A DNA stretch of 64,000 nucleotides from the NCBI GenBank assembly GCA_022843175.1, contig JALHOE010000005.1, forward strand, positions 1 to 64,000, given 5' to 3'. The stretch's first letter is position 1. Each line of letters opens with the position of its first letter. Of this stretch, positions 25,207 to 33,566 are shown piece after piece. The notes under the pieces were generated by a model that searched no databases, had not been told where the DNA came from, and was given only the letters and a program-made list of their open reading frames with translations. The position numbers and the translations under genes were made by a program. Origin of the DNA: Deltaproteobacteria bacterium. GTDB taxonomy: Bacteria; Myxococcota_A; Polyangia; Polyangiales; JADJMO01.

Positions 25207-25234
25207 TTGCGGTTCGATCGCGCGGCGCTACCTT
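25207..25234 (+). promoter_or_regulatory. Candidate promoter of the pilin gene, leaderless type
   Basis: TTGCGG (25207-25212), a 16-nt spacer, then TACCTT (25229-25234), which ends 7 nt before the ATG at 25242. No Shine-Dalgarno sequence is present. A start site at the usual distance would fall at or next to the A of ATG. Confidence 0.4.
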
Positions 25235-25241
25235 GAATCGC

Positions 25242-25754
25242 ATGCACCGGCGCGGGTTCACGATAATCGAGGTGATGATGGTGGTCGTGATCCTCGGCGT
25301 CATCGCCGCGCTCGCGACCGTCGGCATCTCCGGCTACCTGCGCCACGCGAAGACGGCGGAGGCCACGCGCGCGCTCGGCAACATGGAGGCCGGCGCGCGC
25401 ACGCAGTTCAACAAGGTCACCGTCGTCTCCGACGGCTCGATGGTTCACACGTTCTGCCCCTCGGGCCCGATGACGCCCACGACGGTGCCGAAGGCGGAGA
25501 AGCGCAAGGTCGACACCACGGCGTGGATGGACGAGACCTGGAAGTGTCTCCTCTTCTCGCTCAACGACCCGCAGTACTACGCCTACCAATTCGTCAGCAA
25601 CGGCTCGTACGGCACCGCCGCGCGCTACACCGCGACCGCGTTCGGAGACCTCGACGGCGACAACACCACGTCCTCGTTTCAGCTCATCGGCCGCGGCTCG
25701 CAGGGTGGCGAGGCCGAGCGCGAGAACCTGACGATCACGCTCGAGGACGAGTAG
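25242..25754 (+). CDS. Type IV pilin-like protein (prepilin)
   Basis: The 170-residue protein has a very short basic leader (MHRRG) and a class III prepilin cleavage site: G followed by FTIIEVMMVVVILGVIAALA, with the methylated Phe and conserved Glu at +5. The hydrophobic helix at about 6-30 anchors and packs the pilus. The globular part has two cysteines (TFCPSG and WKCLLF) and an Asp/Asn-rich loop (FGDLDGDNTTSS) that could bind calcium, as in pseudopilins. It is shorter than Myxococcus PilA. No other pil genes are nearby. Major pilin and minor pilin are both possible. Confidence 0.88.
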   Translation: MHRRGFTIIEVMMVVVILGVIAALATVGISGYLRHAKTAEATRALGNMEAGARTQFNKVTVVSDGSMVHTFCPSGPMTPTTVPKAEKRKVDTTAWMDETWKCLLFSLNDPQYYAYQFVSNGSYGTAARYTATAFGDLDGDNTTSSFQLIGRGSQGGEAERENLTITLEDE

Positions 25755-25757
25755 CCG

Positions 25758-27392
25758 TCACTTCGCCCAGGGGTCGACGGCTTCGCTGTTCGACTTCTTG
25801 ACCGGCGCGCCGCCGCCCACGCGGGTGAGCGACAGCGGGAGCTTGGCCGGCGTCTTCGCGTCGAGCTGGACGGCCTTGTCGGCGTACCCGGTGGCCTTGA
25901 CGACGATCGACTTCTTGGAGCCCTCTTCGACCTCGACGTTGAGCGGCGTCTCGCCGATCTCTTTGTCGCCCTCGAACACCTTCGCGCTCGGCGCGTTGGC
26001 GGTGATGAGGATGTTGCGCACCTTCTTCGGCGGCGCGGTGACCGTGGGCGTCGGCGTGGGCGTGGGCGTGGCGGCGGGCGGGGGGCTGGGGGCGGCCGCG
26101 GGCGTGTCCTTGTCGGGCTGCTTCGCGTCGGTCTTGCCGGGGTTGACCAGCGCGATGACGGCGATCGCGACGACGGCGACCACGCCGGCGATGCCGGCGA
26201 AGATCGGCCACTTCGACTTCTGTGGCATGAAGCCCGGCGGCTCGCCGGGGATCGGCTTGGGCATGCCCGCGGCGGCGAGCGCGCTGTTGGCGATCGACTG
26301 ATACCCAGCCGAGAGCGCCATCATCTCGTGCGCTGCGCGCGGAACCTCGCCGCGGAGCAGCCGGTCGAGATCGTCGGCGAGCTCTTCCATCGTGGCGTAG
26401 CGCTCCTCCGGCTTCTTGCGGAGGCAGCGCATGATGATCACCTCGAGGCCCGGCGGCAGATCGGGCGGGCACTCGGGCAGGGCGCGCGGCGGGACCGGCG
26501 CCTTGTACATGTGCTGGGTGAGGATCCCCATGAAGTTGTCCGCGTCGAACGGCACGCGGCCCACGGCGCCCTCGTAGAGGATGACGCCGATCGCGTAGAT
26601 GTCCGTGCGGTGGTCGACCGGCGAGCCCGACGCCTGCTCGGGCGACATGTAGTGAGGCGTTCCGAAGATCGCGCCCGCCTTGGTGAGCTTGTTGGCGCTC
26701 TGCCCGACCTTCGCGATGCCGAAGTCGAGGATCTTCACGAAGTCGGTCTCGCCGCCGCTCCGCTTGCAGAGGAAGATGTTGTCCGGCTTGAGGTCGCGGT
26801 GGACGATGCCGGCCTGGTGCGCGGCGCCGAGGCCGAGCGCGATCTGCTTGGCGATGCGGCCGAGGCGGTTGGTGGGGACGCGCTTGAGCTCTTCGAACAG
26901 CTTCGACAGCGGGCGGCCGTCGAGGAACTCCATGACGAAGTAGGTCGAGCCGTCGACCGCCTCGCTGAAGTCGGTGATGTCGATGATGTGCTCGGAGCCG
27001 ATCGAGCTCGCGGCCTGCGCTTCGACCTTGAAGCGCTCGACGACCTCTGGGTCCTTGACCGCGTCGCCGTGGAGCAGCTTGATCGCGAAGCGCTTACCGA
27101 TCGCCTTGTGGCGGGCGAGGTACACGATGCCCATGCCGCCCTCGCCGAGCTGACGCTCGATGAGGTATTTGCCGCCGAAGACCTGGCCGATGTTCGGATC
27201 GCTGCTGGAGACCGCGCCGTCGAGCGAGGACGAGGGCATCTCGAGCGGGCCGGAGCGATCGCTCTGGGCGAAGACGGGCATCGACACCGGCACCGAAGCG
27301 GGCCCCGACCCCGGCGCACTCGGGAACGAGGGAGGCGCGTTCCCACTCATCATGGTGGGCGCGTCCTTCGGGTTACGCGGGGGGTCGGACAT
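25758..27392 (-). CDS. Ser/Thr protein kinase with PEGA-like periplasmic tail
   Basis: The protein has 544 residues from the ATG at 27392, preceded by TTGGAG; a longer frame upstream lacks coding character. A Pro/Ser-rich N-terminus is followed by a complete kinase domain (about 60-330): GEGGMGIVYLA, Lys in FAIKLLHG, HRDLKPDN, DFGIAK, GTPHYMSPEQ and DIYAIG. One membrane segment (about 425-447, IFAGIAGVVAVVAIAVIALV), a Pro/Thr linker and a C-terminal PEGA-like beta domain (ITANAPSAKVFEGDKEIGE) follow. All catalytic residues are intact. It probably senses envelope conditions through the tail and phosphorylates cytosolic targets. The stop is 3 nt from the convergent pilin stop. Confidence 0.93.
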   Translation of the reverse strand: MSDPPRNPKDAPTMMSGNAPPSFPSAPGSGPASVPVSMPVFAQSDRSGPLEMPSSSLDGAVSSSDPNIGQVFGGKYLIERQLGEGGMGIVYLARHKAIGKRFAIKLLHGDAVKDPEVVERFKVEAQAASSIGSEHIIDITDFSEAVDGSTYFVMEFLDGRPLSKLFEELKRVPTNRLGRIAKQIALGLGAAHQAGIVHRDLKPDNIFLCKRSGGETDFVKILDFGIAKVGQSANKLTKAGAIFGTPHYMSPEQASGSPVDHRTDIYAIGVILYEGAVGRVPFDADNFMGILTQHMYKAPVPPRALPECPPDLPPGLEVIIMRCLRKKPEERYATMEELADDLDRLLRGEVPRAAHEMMALSAGYQSIANSALAAAGMPKPIPGEPPGFMPQKSKWPIFAGIAGVVAVVAIAVIALVNPGKTDAKQPDKDTPAAAPSPPPAATPTPTPTPTVTAPPKKVRNILITANAPSAKVFEGDKEIGETPLNVEVEEGSKKSIVVKATGYADKAVQLDAKTPAKLPLSLTRVGGGAPVKKSNSEAVDPWAK

Positions 27393-27648
27393 GGACGATC
27401 TCCAAGGGATACGTGTCGGAGCGGTGCGCGGTCTAGCAGCCAGCAGACGATCTTCGAGCGCGTCAGGAAAAGTTTGCGTAGGGATGAGCCCCCGCGCGAT
27501 CACGCGTGGGATACGCACCTACGACGAAAACCAGCGAGAAACCAAGGGAAGCGTTCGGCACCCTCCGGGGTTGGCCACATTGCCCTGCCAAATTCGCGCC
27601 GACCCTGGTCGAGCCGACGGCACCAGGGTAGCAGCATGAGCGCACACG

Positions 27649-29277
27649 ATGGCTTTTGATTGGACGCTGGCGATTCGGTACCTGCAGTCGAAGAAGCGGT
27701 CCTTCATCTCGGTGGGGACCCTCTTCGCGATCCTCGGCGTCGCGCTCGGGGTCGCCGCGCTCGCCACCGTCATGAGCGTGACCGGCGGCTTTCAGAAGCA
27801 GTTCCGTGACAAGGTCCTCGGCGTCAACGCGCACGTCCTCATCCTCAAGCGCACGCCGGAGTTCCACGAGTACCGCACGCGGATGGACCAGATCGCGAAG
27901 GTGCCCGGCGTCGTCGCCGTCGCGCCCTTCGTGATCAACCCGATGCTCGTCACCGCCGGCGAGCGCACCGCCACCGGCGTGCTGATGAAGGGCGTCGACC
28001 CCGAGCGCATGCCGGCGGTCCTCGACATGCCGAAGCAGATCGTCGAGGGCTCGCTCGTCGGCATGCGACGCAAGGGGGCGAAGCCCCCCGAGCGGCCGAA
28101 GGGCTCGTTCTTCTTCGACGACAAGACGGTCCCGCCGGTGCCCGCCGTCGCGCCGTCCGCCGCACCGTCCACGTCCACGACGACGAGCGCGGCGCCGGCG
28201 CCGAGCGGCAGCGCGCAGGACTCGTTCCTCAACATCATGGAGCAGACGCTCCAGAAGAAGCACGCCGAGAACGAGGAGCTCGCCAAGGAAGAAGCGAGCG
28301 CGCCGCCGGTCGCCTCTGCCGCCGTCGACGGCGGACCGCCGCCCGAGCAACCGGCGGGCCCCACCGGCGCCATCGAGCCCGACGGCGGCTACTCGAGCGA
28401 GCTCCCGCCCGACGACCTCGAGGACCAGGCGGTCAACCAGATCAACAAGATCGAAGAGGCGAAGACCTCCGACAGCGATCTCCCCGGCGTCGCCATCGGT
28501 CGCACGCTCGCGACCACGCTCAAGGTGAAGATCGGCGATCGCATCCGCATCACCTCGCCCGCGATCGGCTTCTCGCTGTCGGGCAACACCCGCACCCCGA
28601 TCGCTCGGCCGTTCCGGGTGATCGCGATCTTCGAGGCCGGCTTCGACCAGTACGACAGCAAGCTCGTCTACGTCGACATGTACGAGGCCCAGGCGTTCTA
28701 CGACCAGGGCGACAGCGTGACCGGCATCGAGATGCGCGTCGCCAACATCGACGAATCGAAGAAGGTCAAGGACGCCATCGAGAAGATGCTCAACAACGGC
28801 GTCTACCACGTGATGGACTGGGAGGAGCTCAACCGCCCGCTGTTCACGGCGCTGAAGATTCAGCAGATCGGCATGAGCGCGGTGCTCGCGCTGATCATCA
28901 TCGTGGCGGCGTTCACCGTCATCGCGACGCTGATCATGATCGTGCTCGACAAGCGCAAGGAGATCGCCGTGCTCAAGGCGATGGGCGCGCGCGACGGCGC
29001 CATCCTCCGCTCGTTCCTCTATCAGGGGCTCGTGATCGGCGGCATCGGTACGTCGATCGGCCTCGGCCTCGGGCTCATCCTCTGCCGCGTGCTCCTCGTG
29101 TACGGCTTCCCGCTCGACCCCAAGGTGTATTTCATCTCGCGCCTGCCGGTCGAGATTCGCCCTCAGGAGTTCCTCCTCACCGGCGGCATCGCGATCCTCA
29201 TCTGCCTCACGGCCACCATCATCCCGGCGATGCACGCGGCGTCGATCCGCCCGGCGGATGGGCTGCGCGCGCAGTAG
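27649..29277 (+). CDS. LolC/LolE-type ABC permease with long periplasmic insertion
   Basis: The protein has 542 residues, about 125 more than usual for LolC/E. The start AIRYLQSKKRSFISVGTLFAILGVALG region and the three C-terminal membrane segments (after about 400) with KRKEIAVLKAMGA are typical of the lipoprotein-releasing permease. The periplasmic domain is interrupted at about 145-277 by a Pro/Ala/Ser/Glu-rich low-complexity stretch. With the ATPase LolD it would extract lipoproteins from the inner membrane for transfer to LolA; lolD and lolA are not in this window. The many lipoprotein genes around it are its plausible clients. Confidence 0.9.
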   Translation: MAFDWTLAIRYLQSKKRSFISVGTLFAILGVALGVAALATVMSVTGGFQKQFRDKVLGVNAHVLILKRTPEFHEYRTRMDQIAKVPGVVAVAPFVINPMLVTAGERTATGVLMKGVDPERMPAVLDMPKQIVEGSLVGMRRKGAKPPERPKGSFFFDDKTVPPVPAVAPSAAPSTSTTTSAAPAPSGSAQDSFLNIMEQTLQKKHAENEELAKEEASAPPVASAAVDGGPPPEQPAGPTGAIEPDGGYSSELPPDDLEDQAVNQINKIEEAKTSDSDLPGVAIGRTLATTLKVKIGDRIRITSPAIGFSLSGNTRTPIARPFRVIAIFEAGFDQYDSKLVYVDMYEAQAFYDQGDSVTGIEMRVANIDESKKVKDAIEKMLNNGVYHVMDWEELNRPLFTALKIQQIGMSAVLALIIIVAAFTVIATLIMIVLDKRKEIAVLKAMGARDGAILRSFLYQGLVIGGIGTSIGLGLGLILCRVLLVYGFPLDPKVYFISRLPVEIRPQEFLLTGGIAILICLTATIIPAMHAASIRPADGLRAQ

Positions 29278-29287
29278 GTTTGCGTTG

Positions 29288-29352
29288 GGCGCTCGCTGAC
29301 GCGCGCGCCTGATCAAGACGCGCCGGTTCAAATGCGCGCGTCAGCGAGCGCC
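29288..29352. repeat. Inverted repeat, 19-bp arms (family A, copy 1)
   Basis: The left arm GGCGCTCGCTGACGCGCGC (29288-29306) and its exact reverse complement (29334-29352) are separated by 27 nt. It starts 10 nt after the stop of the LolC/E-type gene. Related copies occur at 30732-30802 and, as a single arm, at 32422-32441. Confidence 0.85.
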
Positions 29353-29454
29353 TGATATGGAACGACAGTGTTCGGTGATGACGACATCGCCCCCGCCCGT
29401 TGCGCGACGCGGCGGCCGTAGCCGACCGGCGACGAGTCGGGGCATGCTGACGGC

Positions 29455-30213
29455 ATGCACGAGCACGATGTCGGTTGGGTGAACGCTGCGCTGCGCGACG
29501 CGACGATCGACCGCGTCCTCGCGATGGGCGGCGGAGCGCTGCCGCTGATGGACCGCATGCTCGTGCTGCTGACGCCGGCGCACGGTAGGGTTGACCTCGA
29601 GTCGAACACAGCGCTCGTCACTGCGATAGCCAGCCTCGAGGCGTTGGCGGCCGTCGATCGCCTGCAGATGTTGGCGCGCGATCCGCGTCCCGTCGCCGTG
29701 GCGCACGCGAGCGCGGCGCTGCGTCGATTGGGTCACTCGCCGCCCCCTCGCGATGCTCCGCCGGGGCCGGCGCGTGAAGACCTGCTGGCGCAGCTCGCCA
29801 CCGCCAAACCGAAGGAGCGCGTACTCGCCCTGGCGTTTACACTTCGACACGCGGACCTCGAGCTGCTTCCGTCGATCCGCGTGGCGCTGAGCGACAGCAA
29901 CGCGGTAGTGCGCGAAGAGGCCGCGCGGACCTGCGCTCGCTACGGCGATGAAAGCTGCTTCGATGTGCTGCTCGAGCGCTTGCGCGCACGACCCGCCGAG
30001 CCTCCCAAGCGCGGCGCGCTCCCTGCGGCCGTTCGCGATGCGCTCGGCGCATGGAACGCGCTCGCCGAGCTCGGTGACGTGCGAGCGCGGGAAGAGGTCG
30101 CGCGGTTCGAGCAGGAAGTTGCGTATGCGCGCCTGCGATCGGAGCACGGCGATCAGGCGACCATTGCTTTCAGTCGGCTCTGTGCGCGCTTCGAGGCGTG
30201 CGACAGCGCTTGA
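29455..30213 (+). CDS. HEAT-repeat-like protein
   Basis: The protein has 252 residues, Ala/Leu/Arg-rich and helical, with HEAT-like paired helices such as NTALVTAIASLEALAAVDRL, VAVAHASAALRRLGHS and NAVVREEAARTCARYGD. No signal peptide or catalytic motif is visible. Its codon bias is weaker than in the core genes around it, and it lies in a stretch marked by inverted repeats. It is likely a protein-binding scaffold of accessory origin. The end overlaps no other confident gene; the next start is at 30276. Confidence 0.68.
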   Translation: MHEHDVGWVNAALRDATIDRVLAMGGGALPLMDRMLVLLTPAHGRVDLESNTALVTAIASLEALAAVDRLQMLARDPRPVAVAHASAALRRLGHSPPPRDAPPGPAREDLLAQLATAKPKERVLALAFTLRHADLELLPSIRVALSDSNAVVREEAARTCARYGDESCFDVLLERLRARPAEPPKRGALPAAVRDALGAWNALAELGDVRAREEVARFEQEVAYARLRSEHGDQATIAFSRLCARFEACDSA

Positions 30214-30275
30214 ATTCACGTTCGACACGGCTTCGCGATGGCTATGCCACGCGCGCAACGCTATGGCCGACGGCC

Positions 30276-30602
30276 ATGCTCCAGCTGAGCGGCGTCATGC
30301 ACGGGGATCGCTTTGCGGCGACGGCACGCGTGCGCGACGCATTTCGCGACGCGGGCGCCTGGATCACCGACGCGAGACTCTTCTCCGGCATGCAAACGGT
30401 ACTCACGTTCGAGGTGGCGGCTCATCGCCTCGGTGCGCTCGAGCGAGAGCTCACGCGCGCGTGCCTGGTGCTGGATGCAGCTAGCCGCGCCGCGATCGCT
30501 GGCGCGCCGAGCGAGGGCGGCGAGCTCGCGGGGACGCTCGTTGTCGTGTTCGCCGACGGCGATCCCGACGTGAAGCACGAGATCCCGGACGTCCCCGGCT
30601 GA
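30276..30602 (+). CDS. Hypothetical protein of about 108 residues
   Basis: The frame opens upstream, but the ATG at 30276 is the first that gives an ordered sequence (LQLSGVMHGDRFAATARVRD). The product looks like an alpha/beta fold, with FRDAGAWITDARLFSGMQTV, then helix and strand (AGTLVVVFADGDPD). No motif is recognised, and there is no signal peptide or membrane segment. It follows the HEAT-like gene by 62 nt and may share its transcript. Confidence 0.5.
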   Translation: MLQLSGVMHGDRFAATARVRDAFRDAGAWITDARLFSGMQTVLTFEVAAHRLGALERELTRACLVLDAASRAAIAGAPSEGGELAGTLVVVFADGDPDVKHEIPDVPG

Positions 30603-30731
30603 CAGCGCCATCAAGTGCCTCACGCCGAACGACCGTCACGAGCGCCGTGAAGTCGCCATCACTCTCGCGAGTGACGCTTCCTCGGTGCGAAGATCTGTCG
30701 CATCAGGCGTCCCACCGCAGGCAGTCGCCGA

Positions 30732-30802
30732 GCGCGCGCGTAAGCGAGCGCCCGGGTGATTCGCACCCATTCGCACCGACAGGCGCTCGCTTACGCGCGC
30801 GC
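30732..30802. repeat. Inverted repeat, 21-bp arms (family A, copy 2)
   Basis: The left arm 30732-30752 ends GTAAGCGAGCGCC. The right arm 30782-30802 is its exact reverse complement. The spacer is 29 nt. The arms differ from copy 1 by TAAG in place of TCAG, and the change is matched in both arms, so the stem is conserved. Confidence 0.85.
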
Positions 30803-30963
30803 CTGTTCGGCCGTGCTTCCAACGGAAGACGGTTAGCGGTCAACGGTCGACGCAACCCGTGCGAGCAACGTCGGCAACTCGACGCCGCGAGCGGAAAGTG
30901 CACCACTTCGAATGCTCACGAGTCGCATTCGTTCTCGATGCAGCTCGACTGGCTCCTCAAGTG

Positions 30964-30969
30964 TAGAGT
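30964..30969 (+). promoter_or_regulatory. Candidate -10 hexamer (TAGAGT), leaderless type
   Basis: TAGAGT ends 6 nt before the ATG of the retropepsin-like gene. No ribosome site and no clear -35 element are visible. Confidence 0.35.
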
Positions 30970-30975
30970 GCGCTC

Positions 30976-31884
30976 ATGTTCCCCCGACCGTGGGTCGCGT
31001 TCGCACTCTCTGCCGGCGTGGCGTGTGCGCGGCCGACGCCCGCGCCGGTACCGCCCTCCCCGCCGTCGCGGAAGTTCGACTACGTCGGCCAGTCGTGGAT
31101 GCGCTTCGAAGCGAGGGTGTCGGGAAAGATCGCGACGCGGCTGATCCTCGACACCGGCGGCGGCGTGACGCTTCTCTCGAAGCAGCTGTGCGCGAGGGCG
31201 GGGTGTATTCCCGACGGCACGTTCACCGGCAAGCGAATGTCTGGTCAGGCGCTCACGATCCCGATGGCGCGCGTGCCGTCGATCCTGATCGCCGGACGAG
31301 AGGTCAAGAGCGCACGCGTGGCCGTGATGGACACGTCGTCGTTGTTGCACCCGGAGCTCGGCGTCGAAGGGTTCGTGGGGCTCGATCTGTTTCGCGATCA
31401 GCCGTTCACCATTCACTATCGCTCGCGTGAGCTGGTGCTCGAGAGCGAATTCACCCTCGACGCGCGCCGTCAGGCCGGCGAGGTCGTGGGCGTCCGCGTC
31501 GAGCACGACGGCCCGTCGACGGTCGTGTACCTGCCGCTCCAGCTGGCGAACGACACGCCGGCTCTCCAGATGGAGGTCGACAGCGGCAGTCGCGATCTCA
31601 TTCTCGACGAGCGCTTCATGAAGATGCTCGAGATCGACCCGACTGGAGCGGGTGTGAGACGCGTCACGGGACGCGACGAGACGGCGCACGAATACGTGCG
31701 TTGGTTCACGAAGCTGGCCAACGCCGCGCGCGTCCCCGGGACGAGCACGATCGGCGTCCCCGCCGGCGCCACGGTGATGTTTCAGAAGATCATCCACGAT
31801 GGCCTCGTCGGACACGCGTTCCTGAGCGCGCACACGACGACGTACGACCTCAGGCGCAGCCAGATGATCTTCGGCCCGCTCTGA
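30976..31884 (+). CDS. Retropepsin-like aspartic protease, probable lipoprotein
   Basis: The protein has 302 residues. The N-terminal hydrophobic stretch WVAFALSAGVACAR ends in a lipobox-like Cys (about Cys17), followed by a Pro-rich linker. Two aspartic-protease-type motifs stand in tandem lobes: LILDTGGGVTLL (about 55-66) and MEVDSGSRDLIL (about 199-210). Each is followed by the expected hydrophobic-Gly pattern (GLDLFRDQ in the first, LVGHAFLS in the second). This is a single-chain two-lobe arrangement in which both Asp residues are kept. It may be an envelope-located protease. Its codon bias is weaker than in core genes. Confidence 0.72.
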   Translation: MFPRPWVAFALSAGVACARPTPAPVPPSPPSRKFDYVGQSWMRFEARVSGKIATRLILDTGGGVTLLSKQLCARAGCIPDGTFTGKRMSGQALTIPMARVPSILIAGREVKSARVAVMDTSSLLHPELGVEGFVGLDLFRDQPFTIHYRSRELVLESEFTLDARRQAGEVVGVRVEHDGPSTVVYLPLQLANDTPALQMEVDSGSRDLILDERFMKMLEIDPTGAGVRRVTGRDETAHEYVRWFTKLANAARVPGTSTIGVPAGATVMFQKIIHDGLVGHAFLSAHTTTYDLRRSQMIFGPL

Positions 31885-32145
31885 AGAGTTGAGCTGCTCC
31901 CTGCGTGATAGCGTCATTCCCGTGCGGTCGAGGAGGTGAACCCCGGTCGGCTCTTCCTGCAAGCCCAGGGTACGTCCGCGGATTGCGTCGGGCCGCATTC
32001 GCGCCTGCGCGAAGTCTCATACCGCGAGAACCTGTCGTTCACCGCGAGGCGCGCAGGCGAGGACGCCGGGCGTACGGTCTTCGACGACTGCCAGCCGCTC
32101 GACGAGTGAGGTCACGCCGATCGTGGGTTCGGCGACGAACGAGAG

Positions 32146-32381
32146 ATGCGTTGGCCTCTGCCCTTCGTCCTCGCACTCGTCGTGCTGGCCAGCTGCCGCA
32201 AGCCCTCGGAAGTAGTTCGCCCGACCCACGTCGACCACGAGTCGCCGCTCGATGCAGCGCGATTGGTGCCGAGCTTGCCGTCGGTGTTTCCGCTCAGCGC
32301 TTCGAGTCGCCGGTCCTCTATGTCGATCGCGAGGACGGCACGCCCGAGAAGAAGTTCATGGGGAGGTCGACGTTCCCATAG
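32146..32381 (+). pseudogene. Frameshifted small lipoprotein gene
   Basis: The ATG at 32146 opens a frame with a good lipoprotein signal (FVLALVVLASCRKPSE) and an ordered continuation (VDHESPLDAARLVPSLPSVF). Around 32300-32310 this frame turns Ser/Arg-rich. From there a different frame reads sensibly (AQRFESPVLYVDREDGTPEK) and stops at 32381. A single-base change near 32305 would join them into about 78 residues. Either the gene is decayed or there is a sequencing error. The family is unknown. Confidence 0.5.
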
Positions 32382-32421
32382 CGTCACCTCCCAACGCCTC
32401 CGCGTCGGCACGATGGGGAGG

Positions 32422-32441
32422 CGCGCGCGTCAGCGAGCGCC
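32422..32441 (+). repeat. Solo arm of family-A repeat
   Basis: GCGCGCGTCAGCGAGCGCC (32423-32441, with one more matching GC step before it) is identical to the right arm of copy 1. No complementary arm is present within 100 nt. It lies just 3' of the DUF938 gene stop. Confidence 0.75.
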
Positions 32442-32456
32442 TGAACGCCACCCGGC

Positions 32457-33050
32457 CTAGCTCAAACGCAGCACCACCGACAGGTTGTTGGCCGGCATCT
32501 CCACCACCTCGTCGAGGCGAAGCCCGTGCTTGCCGGCGACGCGCACGACCTCCTCCAACTCCCGCACGCCCCACGACGGATCGCGCGCGCGGAGCGAGCG
32601 GTCGAAGTCGGCGTTGCTCTCCGCGGTGTGCGCGCCGGCGCGCATGTACGGGCCGTAGAGAAACAACACCCCGCGCGGTCCGAGGTGGCGCGGCGCCTCG
32701 GCGAGGAGGGCCTGGCCCGCCGACCACGGCGAGATGTGGATCATGTTGCAGCACACGATCACGTCGTACTGCTCGAGGTCCCATGGGCGGCGCGTGACAT
32801 CGAGCTCGATCGCGGGTGCGACGTTCTCGCTCTGCTCGTGGGCGCGCCACGCGTCGATGCTCGCGCGCGCCTCGCTGGAGGGATCGCTCGGCTGCCAGTG
32901 CACGCCGGGGAGCCGCGACGCGAAATAGACCGCGTGCTCGCCGGTGCCGCTCGCGATTTCGAGCACGCGTGCTCCGGCCGGGACGACGCGCGCGAGCACG
33001 CCGAGGATCGGGTCGCGATTGCGTTGGGTGGCGGGTGCGTATTGCCGCAT
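32457..33050 (-). CDS. DUF938-family SAM-dependent methyltransferase
   Basis: The protein has 197 residues from the ATG at 33050; the open frame continues upstream but lacks sense. The start MRQYAPATQRNRDPIL is typical of DUF938 proteins. The SAM site is visible as VLEIASGTGEHAVYFA (about 29-44), followed by WQPSDPS, YDVIVCCNMIHISPW and the NADFDRSLRARDPSWG stretch characteristic of the family. It is cytosolic; the methyl acceptor is unknown. Its start lies 30 bp from the start of a divergent gene. Confidence 0.9.
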   Translation of the reverse strand: MRQYAPATQRNRDPILGVLARVVPAGARVLEIASGTGEHAVYFASRLPGVHWQPSDPSSEARASIDAWRAHEQSENVAPAIELDVTRRPWDLEQYDVIVCCNMIHISPWSAGQALLAEAPRHLGPRGVLFLYGPYMRAGAHTAESNADFDRSLRARDPSWGVRELEEVVRVAGKHGLRLDEVVEMPANNLSVVLRLS

Positions 33051-33080
33051 CGAGGGGGGCCTCCTACGCTCGCACGTTCG
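33051..33080. promoter_or_regulatory. 30-bp divergent intergenic region
   Basis: It separates the starts of the DUF938 gene (minus) and the GMC-operon small gene (plus). For the plus direction TACGCT (33065-33070) lies 10 nt before the ATG. For the minus direction an AGGAGG-like ribosome site lies about 10 nt before its start. Both promoters must extend into the coding starts. Confidence 0.4.
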
Positions 33081-33566
33081 ATGGGCAAGCGCACGCTTCC
33101 CGGCGCTGTGCTCCCGGCTACCCGGGATTGGGAGCGCACCACGTTCGGTCCCTATGGGCGGAGCGTGCTCCGCGCGCTCGCCGAGGCGTTCTTCACCGAC
33201 CCGGACGATCCGGCCGACCGCGGCGCCGACCACCGCTTTGCCTGGCTCGTCGACGACGTCGACGACTTCATCTCCCAGGCGAGCCCGGCGCTCCGGTGGG
33301 GCACGCGCATCGCGTTGCTCCTCGTCGACCTTGCGCCGCTCTTCTTCGTGGGTCGCTTCGCGCGCTGCTCGTCGCTCGGTCTCGAGGAGCGCGAGCACTA
33401 CCTCGCGACGGTCGAGGCCTCCACGGTGCCGCGGGTCGCCGTGCTCGTCGTGATGTTCAAAACGCTGATGACCATCCTCTATTTCGAGCACCCCGAGGCC
33501 GCCCCGCACCTCGGCTACGACGGCCGCCACGAGCGATGGCGCGCGCTCCCGACGGTGCCACGGTGA
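33081..33566 (+). CDS. Small GMC-oxidoreductase-associated protein
   Basis: The protein has 161 residues. It has a hydrophobic centre (WGTRIALLLVDLAPLFFVG) and a second weakly hydrophobic segment (VAVLVVMFKTLMTILYFE). The size, helical character and position directly before a GMC oxidoreductase, with a 31-bp overlap, recall the small subunits that accompany GMC flavoenzymes such as gluconate 2-dehydrogenase subunit 3. I see no Tat signal. It is likely a partner that aids folding or membrane docking of the next protein. The partner role is inferred from context. Confidence 0.65.
   Translation: MGKRTLPGAVLPATRDWERTTFGPYGRSVLRALAEAFFTDPDDPADRGADHRFAWLVDDVDDFISQASPALRWGTRIALLLVDLAPLFFVGRFARCSSLGLEEREHYLATVEASTVPRVAVLVVMFKTLMTILYFEHPEAAPHLGYDGRHERWRALPTVPR

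Larger units (their letters stand above)
30603..30975. other. 373-bp intergenic region with an inverted repeat
   Basis: No gene seen. It contains the second family-A inverted repeat (30732-30802), one copy of AACGGTCGACG (30842-30852) that matches the motif 3' of prkA, and a TAGAGT hexamer at 30964 just before the retropepsin-like gene. Confidence 0.6.

Noticed and set aside
29288..29352. Intrinsic terminator of the LolC/E-type gene.
   Set aside because: The loop of 27 nt is too long and no T-run follows. It fits a dispersed repeat better, although it might still slow polymerase.
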